Source: Baffinella frigidus
Lineage: Eukaryota > Cryptophyceae > Cryptomonadales > Baffinellaceae
NCBI GenBank assembly: GCA_026770585.1
Contig: MU647701.1
Span: forward strand, 53,102 to 63,725
Direction of reading: 5' to 3'
Length of the DNA stretch: 10,624 bases
The position numbers and the translations under genes are program-made. How positions within the stretch are numbered: position 1 is the first letter of the stretch; each line of letters starts with the position of its first letter. The notes under the pieces are model-generated. The model did not search any database. It had not been told where the DNA came from and saw nothing but the letters and a program-made list of their open reading frames with translations. Shown here piece after piece: positions 5,690 through 10,624 of this stretch.

Positions 5690-6061
5690 CCACCAACCCT
5701 CACGGAAGGACCACACCGTCAATTTGATAGTTCACAACGCCTTCGCGAAGCAATAATGGCTCCCTGGTATAAATTTTGTACCAAGCATTGGACACGACCC
5801 TAAAATACTCTTGATGGACATTTAAACGACTTCACAGTCGTGTCCATGGTCTTGTCCCACACAAAATTTGAACGGGGCTTGGAGCCATTATTGCTTGGCG
5901 AAGGCCTCGGAATCTATGAAATTGTCGGACCTCAGATTTAAGGGGCAGCGGTGTCGATTCGACCCCTCTGTATTGACTTAAGTCCCAATCTTGGTACATA
6001 ATTAACTTTGGGGAACAGGTCGAAATCAATCGATTTGGTCCCCTCCCGTGAGGGTTGGTGG
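5690..6061. mobile_element. E2: 372-bp element with E-family ends
   Basis: Terminal repeats start CCACCAACCCTCACGG and end in its complement; similarity continues through the GGACCA.A.CG words. An internal foldback pairs 5716-5763 with 5881-5928: GCCTTCGC.AAGCAATAATGG is matched at 24 of 25 positions in the inner part. At its centre GGACACGAC (5790-5798) pairs with 5837-5845. E1 next door has the same ends in a shorter, internally different element. No coding capacity. Confidence 0.8.
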
Positions 6062-6092
6062 TTCCCGGACTTGCACACCACGCGGATCCACC

Positions 6093-6096
6093 AACC
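6093..6096 (+). repeat. AACC target-site duplication, left
   Basis: AACC precedes element A and is repeated directly after it (6237-6240); the uninterrupted E right arm and E2 have it only once. Confidence 0.9.
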
Positions 6097-6236
6097 TTAT
6101 CCGGGGAAACCTATTTTTCTTTCATTTGATGGCAACGAAAATTACTACACAATTCGTTCTTATTAGTAATGTAAAAGAATCTGTGTAGTAATTTTGATTG
6201 CCATCAAATGAAAGAAAAATAGGTTTCCCCGGATAA
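6097..6236. mobile_element. A: 140-bp foldback inserted in E1
   Basis: Arms 6097-6150 and 6183-6236 pair at 52 of 54 positions around a 32-nt loop. The ends are TTATCCGGGG and CCCCGGATAA. A flush AACC duplication marks insertion with a 4-bp stagger. C (6574-6714) is a second copy with the same arms and a very similar loop. It has no coding capacity and would be moved by enzymes encoded elsewhere. I do not assign a superfamily. Confidence 0.92.
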
Positions 6237-6240
6237 AACC
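6237..6240 (+). repeat. AACC target-site duplication, right
   Basis: Second copy of the AACC at 6093-6096, flush with the end of element A; E1 resumes here. Confidence 0.9.
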
Positions 6241-6392
6241 CTCACGGGAGGACCAAATCGTCGAGTTCAAAACCTTCAATTTACCTTGGCAGACACCCCG
6301 AAAGAGGGGGTCTGCCCAGGTAAAAGCGAGGATCTAAAATCGACGATTTGGTCCTCCCGTGAGGGTTGGTGGCGGCATTGCGGATAGCTCGC

Positions 6393-6542
6393 GGATCTCA
6401 TATGCAAACACTTATGATTTATAAACTGGATTTCAATCAAAATTACTACACGTTCGCTTTAATATTACTAGTGAAAATTGTTATGTGTAGTAAATTTCAT
6501 TGAATCCAGTTTATAAATTATAAGTGTTTCCGTATGAGATCC
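6393..6542. mobile_element. B: 150-bp foldback, different arms, A-like core
   Basis: Arms 6393-6451 and 6485-6542 pair along 58-59 bases with a handful of mismatches and one indel. The outer arm (GGATCTCATATGCAAACACT) has no resemblance to A or C. The innermost part, AAAATTACTACAC, and a TTCG-TTTA.TATTA-type loop are those of A and C. Confidence 0.88.
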
Positions 6543-6544
6543 AC

Positions 6545-6748
6545 CCACACCACACAGCGGGCTACGAAGGATTTTATCCGGGGAAACCTATTTTTCTTTC
6601 ATTTGATGGCGACGAAAATTACTACACAATTCGTTTTTTATTAGTAATATTAAAGCATTTGTGTAGTATTTTGTGTTGCCATCAAATGAAAGAAAAATAG
6701 GTTTCCCCGGATAAATCCACACCACACAGAGAGCTACGAAGGGATTTT
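6545..6748 (+). repeat. 31/32-bp direct repeats flanking C
   Basis: The left copy (6545-6575) and right copy (6717-6748) share CCACACCACACAG and GCTACGAAGG, differing by two substitutions and one indel. The left copy also directly follows foldback B, so the order is B-spacer-C-spacer. Confidence 0.9.
6574..6714. mobile_element. C: 141-bp foldback, second copy of A
   Basis: Arms 6574-6627 and 6661-6714 pair at 50 of 54 positions; ends, arms and loop match A. Unlike A it has no 4-bp duplication. It is instead flanked by 31-32 bp direct repeats (6545-6575 and 6717-6748). Confidence 0.9.
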
Positions 6749-6826
6749 CGGGCAGGACGTGCCCGAGTTTCCGTTACCTTATCTGTAGGAACCCCCCTAC
6801 GTCCCTACGGGTTGCCTACCGTAGGG
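6748..6826. repeat. Two short hairpins
   Basis: TCGGGCA (6748-6754) pairs with 6760-6766, and CCCTACGG (6803-6810) with 6819-6826. Both are preceded or followed by GTTACC/TACG words resembling the F family. Confidence 0.65.
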
Positions 6827-6883
6827 TCGTATGTCTTATCGCTTGTGGGTTGCACCCAGGCGGATCCATCCACGCAAGCTCAT

Positions 6884-7002
6884 TAGCTCTGCCTGAGTTT
6901 TATTCTGGCTGTTCCTGAAGGCTTTCTATTCGCCCTTTTGTACTGGATTTCTTCCCTTAAATACTTTTAAGGACGCGCCAGGATAACACTCAGACAGAGC
7001 TA
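6884..7002. mobile_element. I2: 119-bp TA-flanked MITE
   Basis: The 25-bp ends (6884-6908, 6978-7002) match at 22 of 25 positions, opening TAGCTCTGCCTGAG. It shares ends and the internal TTTGTACTGGA word (6938) with I1. The TA at both ends is compatible with a TA target duplication. Confidence 0.8.
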
Positions 7003-7007
7003 GGTGT

Positions 7008-7190
7008 TGATACAGGCCTCTCTCTGATAGCACTACAGGCCTCTCTCTCTGATAGTCATAAAGGTCGCCTCTCTCTGATAGTGATACAGGCCCTCTCTCT
7101 TGTAGTACTACAGGCCTCTCTATCTGATAGTGATACAGGTTTTTCTCTCTCTCTGATAGTACTACAAGTCTCTCTCTTGATAGTGACTAG
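7008..7190 (+). repeat. ~25-bp minisatellite, seven units
   Basis: Seven units of about 24-29 bp follow the form TACAGGCCTCTCTCTGATAG. Unit starts alternate loosely between TGATACAGG and TACTACAGG, hinting at a dimeric 50-bp unit. CT slippage inside units explains the length differences. Confidence 0.88.
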
Positions 7191-7494
7191 GACGTGCCAC
7201 ACGAGGTGGGTCCACCCGCCCAAGCTTTGATCCGCTTCAGGGCCCAGAAAAGCCCTCCAGGGCTGGAAGCTTGCGTGACGAAAGCTCTCCACACCAGGCA
7301 CCCAAAGTTGACCAGATCGGCAGAGCCAATGTGGTATTGCAGAATCCGGGTTGGCTTGGATTCGGGGTCGGGTCGGCAAAAACGATTTTCTCGAAGAAAA
7401 TGAAGGTTTGTGCTATCTTATGCATGAGATAGATGACACGATAGCATCCCTCACCCGTAAGATGTGCGGCCCCTTCCACGAATGTGGCGTGGTG
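7191..7494. other. Spacer without a supported gene
   Basis: Short frames cross on both strands without a recognisable domain. A small hairpin ATTTTCT-CGA-AGAAAAT lies at 7385-7401, and GGTGGGTCCACC at 7206-7217. Confidence 0.5.
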
Positions 7495-7561
7495 GTGACT
7501 GGGTGTCACGTCCCCCAAAACGCGTGCTGGGTGTCTTATCCGGACGTGACTGGGTATCACG
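7495..7561 (+). repeat. GTGACTGG-ACGTCCCCC unit, first copy
   Basis: GTGACTGGGTGTCACGTCCC with AAAACGCGTGCTG is a diverged version of units at 7652-7687 and 8004-8040. GTGAC-TGGGT-GTCAC forms a small dyad, and CGTGA-CTGGGTA-TCACG a second one at 7545-7561. Confidence 0.65.
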
Positions 7562-7710
7562 AACGCCAAAGTTGGCGTTAAACTATGCCCAAAGTAATTA
7601 ATTCTTCCTGGGAATTGACTTTTGGCGTCCCCTTCCAAGGACGTGACCCGGACGTGACTGGACACGTCCCCCCAAACAGGCGCTGCACGTCCCCCATGAG
7701 ACGCCACGCC
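7561..7710 (+). repeat. Long direct repeat, copy 1
   Basis: Runs from GAACGCCAAAGTTGGCG through ATTGACTTTTGGCGTCCCC to GAGACGCCACG. It matches 7888-8066 in order, the second copy being longer by small insertions. It lies directly left of foldback H. Confidence 0.9.
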
Positions 7711-7716
7711 AGATTT

Positions 7717-7858
7717 CATCTCGGAAGATAACTGAATCAGTTCCTTTTCAATAGGAGGTTGAACAGGAGGAATTAGTTAGGGCATAGTAAACTTTATTAG
7801 GCGTCCTAATTAAATGAAAACGCTAATTAGGGAACTGATTCAGTTATCTTTCGAGATG
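7717..7858. mobile_element. H: 142-bp foldback between direct repeats
   Basis: Arms 7717-7744 and 7831-7858 pair at 27 of 28 positions (CATCTCGGAAGATAACTGAA). A smaller hairpin CCTAATT/AATTAGG lies inside (7805-7811 with 7825-7831). The long direct repeats on both sides make the whole 7561-8066 resemble a composite, but they lack any recognisable LTR feature. Confidence 0.85.
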
Positions 7859-7887
7859 AGATTGGTCGTGGGGGTTCAGATCTTTCC

Positions 7888-8066
7888 GAACGCCACTTTT
7901 GGCATTCAACTATGCCAAAAGTAAACAATTCCCCCTTAATCCTTCCGGGGAATTGACTTTTGGCGTCCCCTTCCAAGGGGACGTGATCCAAGGACGTGAC
8001 CCGGACGTGACTGTGCACGTCCCCCCAAACAGGCGCTGCACGACCCCCAGGAGACGCAGGCCACGC
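7888..8066 (+). repeat. Long direct repeat, copy 2
   Basis: Second copy of 7561-7710, with extra bases near 7943-7957 and 7978-7992. Its opening dyad differs: GCCAAAGTTGGC in copy 1, GCCACTTTTGGC here. Confidence 0.9.
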
Positions 8067-8090
8067 GGCAGCAGGTGCTCCATCCACATG

Positions 8091-8105
8091 AGGGAGGGAG
8101 AGAGA

Positions 8106-8144
<39 letters not shown>

Positions 8145-8276
8145 AGGGAGGGAGAGATAGAGCGAGAGGGAGGGAGGGGGAGAGATAGAGAGATAGAGAG
8201 AGGGAGAGGGAGAGGGAGAGGGAGGGAGGGAGGGAGAGGGAGGGAGGGAGGGAGGGAGGGAGAGAGAGAGAGGGAG
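8091..8276. repeat. GA / GGGA microsatellite
   Basis: About 186 bp of (GA)n, (GGGA)n and occasional GATA. Purine-only + strand, able in principle to form triplex DNA. Confidence 0.97.
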
Positions 8277-8278
8277 CG

Positions 8279-8351
8279 CGCACAAGGGTCGACTATTTTT
8301 TTGCCTTAACTCCCACGCACAAGGGTTGACTGAATTTTTGCCTGAACTCCA
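8279..8351 (+). repeat. 37-bp tandem pair CGCACAAGGGT
   Basis: Two units (8279-8315, 8316-8351) of CGCACAAGGGT.GACT with TTTTTGCCT.AACTCC. A third partial copy lies at 9301-9328. Each stands beside a GA microsatellite. Confidence 0.9.
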
Positions 8352-8389
8352 GACCCCCCCTTTTGGGGGGGGTCTGCCCGGGTAAAGCG
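8350..8389. repeat. C7/G7 hairpin with E-family core
   Basis: CAGACCCCCCC (8350-8360) pairs with 8366-8376. The right side continues TCTGCCCGGGTAAAGCG, nearly the same as E1 at 6311-6328. It is probably a relic of an E-family centre. Confidence 0.8.
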
Positions 8390-8450
8390 TAGACGCGGTA
8401 CGTAGCCACCATCTATGTCGAAATGCGCCGCCTGTGCCAGGGATAACTTT

Positions 8451-8650
8451 ATTTATACCAACACGGCCTGTGGTGTTATTTATACCAACACGGCCTGTGG
8501 TTTATTTATATTTATACCAACACGGCCTGTGGTTATTTATGGCCTGTGGTTATTTATTTATACCAACACGGCCTGTGGTTATTTAATAACCACGGCCTGT
8601 GGTTATTTATACCAACACGGCCTGTGGTTTATTTATACCAACACAGCCTG
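8451..8650 (+). repeat. VNTR: TTTATACCAACACGGCCTGTGGT
   Basis: Seven GGCCTGTGG words plus one degenerate copy (ACAGCCTG) are spaced by TTATTTATACCAACAC of varying length. One unit is truncated (8541) and one contains a local inversion giving GTGGTTATT-T-AATAACCAC (8575-8593). The frame across it translates to a TyrThrAsnThrAlaCysGly repeat, a consequence of the tandem unit. It is not a CRISPR array: spacers are AT-simple and repeats direct. Confidence 0.92.
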
Positions 8651-8696
8651 AACTCTAGTGTATCTCGCACCCTTTAGCCCCGGTCTTGGAAGAGAG

Positions 8697-8865
8697 CGAT
8701 CTCATCCGGTCGAGTATTCATAATGAATACGATTTCGGGGATCTCCGATCCGATTCTGGTGTATCTTAAGGCTGTAAATGAAGGGTAGATAGACAACTGT
8801 CTTATTTCCACCCTTAAGATATACCAAAATCGTATTCATTATGAATACTCGGCGGGATTAGATCG
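8697..8865. mobile_element. O: 169-bp foldback with one-arm insertion
   Basis: Outer arms 8697-8734 and 8828-8865 match at 35 of 38 positions, the inner 24 perfectly. A second paired block (8757-8770 with 8813-8826, 13 of 14) follows. Between blocks the left arm has 22 nt and the right arm one. The extra left segment is bounded by CGATT on both sides. Each outer arm also holds a 17-bp palindrome, GTATTCAT-A-ATGAATAC (8714-8730 and 8832-8848). Confidence 0.88.
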
Positions 8866-9300
8866 TCCACGGCAGGTCATTACTGGGAACTTCAGGACGC
8901 AACGGTTCGTTTCGTGGTACTAAATGGTACGTAGCCAACCCGTCAAGTCGCGACGGTTCGTCGTTTCCACGTCCAGTCCGAATACAAAATTTCCGGATCC
9001 GGGTACAAATGTTTAAAAAGACTTGTACACTGGAATAGATTTAAGGCCAAACGCGGTTGGAATCCAATGCAACTGGATCAGATTCTAGTACAAATCGTTG
9101 AGATGGACTGTATCCGTGAAACCCCCGGTGGCTGCTAAGTGGGTCAGTGTTCGCCTAGGGTCGCCGCGCCAGGTCATAAGTCGGGTTTTCATTTTACTAC
9201 ACCATCTACGGGTAAAGTTGATTCTCACCAGGGAAACACGCCAAAAGTGTTGGGAATTGGAGCCCTTCGTGGGCGATACAATGTTTTTGCCAAGTGGCCA
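8866..9300. other. Spacer with dispersed words only
   Basis: GGTACGTAGCCA (8926-8937) repeats 8397-8408, and GGAAACACGCCAAAAGT (9232-9248) recurs at 10390-10406. Frames of 84 codons (+) and 168 codons (-) overlap it; the minus one runs into the GA microsatellite. No gene is supported. Confidence 0.5.
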
Positions 9301-9373
9301 CGCACAAGGGTTGACTGAATTTTGCCTGGGCAAACCGCGGGTAAGGACGTGACTCAACGCGGATGGTGTACCC

Positions 9374-9374
<1 letters not shown>

Positions 9375-9418
<44 letters not shown>

Positions 9419-9550
9419 GGAGGGAGGGAGAGAGAGAGAGAGAGAGAGGGAGCTTTGTTACTAGCGAGAGAGAGAGAGAGGGAGAGGGAGAGGGAGGGAG
9501 GGAGAGAGAGAGGGCGAGACAGCGAGAGTGAGAGAGAGAGCGAGAGGGGG
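9375..9550. repeat. GA / GGGA microsatellite
   Basis: (GA)n with GGGA clusters, interrupted once by CTTTGTTACTAGC (9452-9464), ending in a G8 run. It is bordered on the left by the partial CGCACAAGGGT copy, as at 8276-8279 in reverse order. Confidence 0.97.
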
Positions 9551-9567
9551 GGGTCACTGACCCTGAG

Positions 9568-9589
9568 GTTTCTCTCGGCCGAGAGAAAC
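9568..9589. repeat. 22-bp perfect palindrome
   Basis: GTTTCTCTCGG and its complement, directly after the GA microsatellite; a 13-bp dyad GGGTCA-C-TGACCC precedes it (9551-9563). Confidence 0.9.
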
Positions 9590-9650
9590 ACAACCTGGGC
9601 TCGCCATAAATGTATTTTAGTTACCCTTTCGTACCGGGGTTTCAGCGCTA

Positions 9651-9675
9651 AATGTCTTTTTACGCGGGGGGCAGG
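9651..9675 (+). repeat. Dispersed word AATGTCTTTTTACGCGGGGG, copy 1
   Basis: Copies at 9651-9675, 10097-10121 and 10307-10330 share AATGTCTTT-ACGCGGGGGG and AGG. Here it precedes J2 closely; at 10097 it abuts foldback P. Confidence 0.85.
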
Positions 9676-9687
9676 CAGTTACCCGTT

Positions 9688-9876
9688 CTACTGCAAAGCC
9701 CCAGGGGAAGTCTCAATTTTAGTGGACACGACACTACAAGTTTTATAGGTTACCTTTTGACGAAATTTGGTCACGTCCTTAGAGCAGAAATTGCCTTTTG
9801 AGATGCAAATGGCTCCAAAGTAGCGGCAAGAATCTTGCCGCTACTTTTTGAGTCTTCCCCTGGGGCTTTCCAGTAG
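9688..9876. mobile_element. J2: 189-bp MITE-like foldback, second copy of J1
   Basis: The 29-bp ends (9688-9716, 9848-9876) match at 27 of 29 positions. The interior follows J1: GGACACGACACTA, TACCTTTTGACGA, GCAGAAATTGCCTTTTGAG and ATGGCTCCAAAGTAGCGG. The inner hairpin has a 15-bp stem (9817-9831 with 9833-9847). TT flanks both ends. Confidence 0.88.
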
Positions 9877-9966
9877 TTTGTACTGGAATTTCTGCGCTAT
9901 ACCCTTTTGTACTGGAATTTCTGCGGATTTCTGTGCAGTTACCCGAGTGTACTGGAATGTCTGCGC
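9877..9966 (+). repeat. Three TGTACTGGAATTTCTGCG units
   Basis: Units start at about 9880, 9909 and 9949, with unequal spacers; GCGCTATACCC and GCGCTATTGTCG follow the first and third. The TTTGTACTGGA word is also inside I1 and I2. Confidence 0.8.
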
Positions 9967-9967
9967 T

Positions 9968-10095
9968 ATTGTCGAAATGGGCTCCGCGCGGAAAAAATAG
10001 AGGTCAGTTAAATAGAGGTCAGAAAAAACAGAGGTCAGCAAATTTCCTGATATCCTGACCTGACCTCGATTCCGCGCGAAACCCATTTCGACAAT
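9968..10095. mobile_element. P: 128-bp foldback with internal triplication
   Basis: Arms 9968-9992 and 10071-10095 match at 23 of 25 positions (ATTGTCGAAATGGG..CGCGCGGA). Within the left half AAATAGAGGTCAG occurs three times (about 9995, 10009, 10026); the right half has CTGACCTGACCTC, its complement. Tandem growth inside a hairpin arm resembles that in K. Confidence 0.82.
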
Positions 10096-10121
10096 GAATG
10101 TCTTTTCACGCGGGGGGCAGG

Positions 10122-10413
10122 CTATCCGCGAAAACGAGGCTGGTAACGCAAGGCATTAGTACAGTCCACCTACCCTAACATAGGCTACCGTAACACATAC
10201 TTACCCTCCACACATACTCCTTCGGCCGGCCCCCGATTTCCCCCTGCAAGGAAGTTTGCCTGAAGGGTGGACACCACAACGCATACCTACCCTCCACACA
10301 TACTCAAATGTCTTTCACGCGGGGGGGAGGCTCACTGCGGGGCTATCCATGCGAACAGATTCATAAGTTAATTATTGGATTGTTGCCGAGGAAACACGCC
10401 AAAAGTCAGCATT
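10122..10413 (+). repeat. Short interspersed words, no gene
   Basis: CATAC.TACCCTCCACACATA occurs at 10196-10219 and 10282-10305. CTGGTAACGCAAGGCA with ACAGTCCACCTACCC (10141-10175) is repeated in changed form at 10465-10498, and ACAGTGGACCTACCCTAAC again at 10593-10611. Nothing coding is visible. Confidence 0.7.
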
Positions 10414-10457
10414 TGATCACGTTTCCGTACGGACATCCGTACGCGGAAAGGTGATCA
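10414..10457. repeat. Q: small hairpin
   Basis: TGATCAC, TTTCCG and TACGGA on the left (10414-10434) pair with TCCGTACG, CGGAAA and GTGATCA on the right, with small bulges. It follows the GGAAACACGCCAAAAGT word (10390-10406). Confidence 0.75.
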
Positions 10458-10624
10458 TTTCCCCGCTGGTAACTCAAGGCACTACAGTGGACCTACCCCT
10501 TGTTAGTAGGGTATGGGGCTCATAACCTCAACGACTTCAAGAAACGCCCCGTCACGCATGGCCTCCTCCATCTCCTCTCGCGTCTTTCTATTACAGTGGA
10601 CCTACCCTAACACATACCCGTCGG
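10458..10624 (+). repeat. Right edge: GGACCTACCC repeat copies
   Basis: Holds the second and third ACAGTGGACCTACCC copies (10484 and 10593) separated by a 95-bp stretch in which I see nothing else. The sequence is cut by the window edge. Confidence 0.6.

Larger units (their letters stand above)
6088..6372. mobile_element. E1: E-family foldback split by insertion of A
   Basis: Right arm 6340-6372 is 33 bases. The left arm is 6088-6096 plus 6241-6264, interrupted by element A. With A and one AACC removed, the arms are exact complements over 33 of 33 bases. Inward come two 15-nt diverged blocks (6265-6279, 6325-6339), then a second paired block (6280-6294 with 6310-6324, 14 of 15), then a 15-nt loop. 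The uninterrupted element would be about 141 bp. The core GGGGTCTGCCC.GGTAAA recurs at 8367-8385. Confidence 0.9.

Noticed and set aside
5716-5928. Homology between E2 interior and J interior
   Set aside because: They share only short words (ATGGCTCC, GGACACGAC) in a different order, which may be chance.
7561-8066. LTR retrotransposon remnant
   Set aside because: The direct repeats lack TG...CA ends, a primer binding site and a polypurine tract; the interior is only a foldback.
7827-8309. Arg/Glu-rich or Ser/Leu-rich frames over the GA tract
   Set aside because: Microsatellite translation.
8451-8650. CRISPR-like array
   Set aside because: The spacers are simple AT repeats of variable length and not unique sequences; there are no cas genes and the context is eukaryotic.
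8415-8651. 78-codon frame with a TyrThrAsnThrAlaCysGly repeat
   Set aside because: The peptide repeat comes from the DNA VNTR; unit lengths vary by non-multiples of three and one unit is inverted.
9085-9591. 168-codon frame on the - strand
   Set aside because: Half of it is a GA-microsatellite translation and the rest has no recognisable domain.

Overview
This 10.6 kb window looks like non-coding, repeat-saturated nuclear DNA from a eukaryote. I find no gene I can name: no rRNA, no recognisable tRNA, no CRISPR array, no bacterial operon. The clues to a eukaryote are long CT/CA and GA/GGGA microsatellites, degenerate interstitial arrays of the TTTAGGG/TTCAGGG telomere type (common in plants and green algae and in several other protists), and a very dense set of short foldback elements resembling MITEs (non-autonomous inverted-repeat transposons). 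A green-lineage alga or another large-genome protist is my best guess, at low confidence.

Layout. 1-1000: microsatellite, a 17-bp tandem array, foldback J1, a G-rich tract and foldback K. 1000-2760: inverted GAA-tailed repeats, TA-flanked element I1, foldback L, inverted copies G1/G2, and a repeated unit that carries large CT/CA microsatellites in two of its three copies. 2760-3810: foldback M, composite I3, a 44-bp repeat with a 24-bp perfect palindrome, and two telomere-like arrays. 3810-5215: a GC-rich block with long overlapping open frames but no recognisable protein. 5215-6770: the densest part, with foldbacks F1/F2, E2, E1 (split by A), B and C. 6770-8090: I2, a 25-bp minisatellite, and ~150-180 bp direct repeats around foldback H. 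8090-9600: GA microsatellites, a 26-bp VNTR and foldback O. 9600-10624: J2 (second copy of J1), foldback P, short dispersed repeats and hairpin Q.

Nothing here works together as a pathway. The elements relate by descent and insertion. The clearest event is foldback A inserted into the left arm of E1 with a 4-bp AACC target duplication; removing A and one AACC restores 33/33 complementarity of the E1 ends. Other signals are a hairpin tip in J that changed on both arms yet stays paired, a loop inversion between F1 and F2, and a ~45-bp core shared by hairpins with unrelated arms. Element letters are my own labels.
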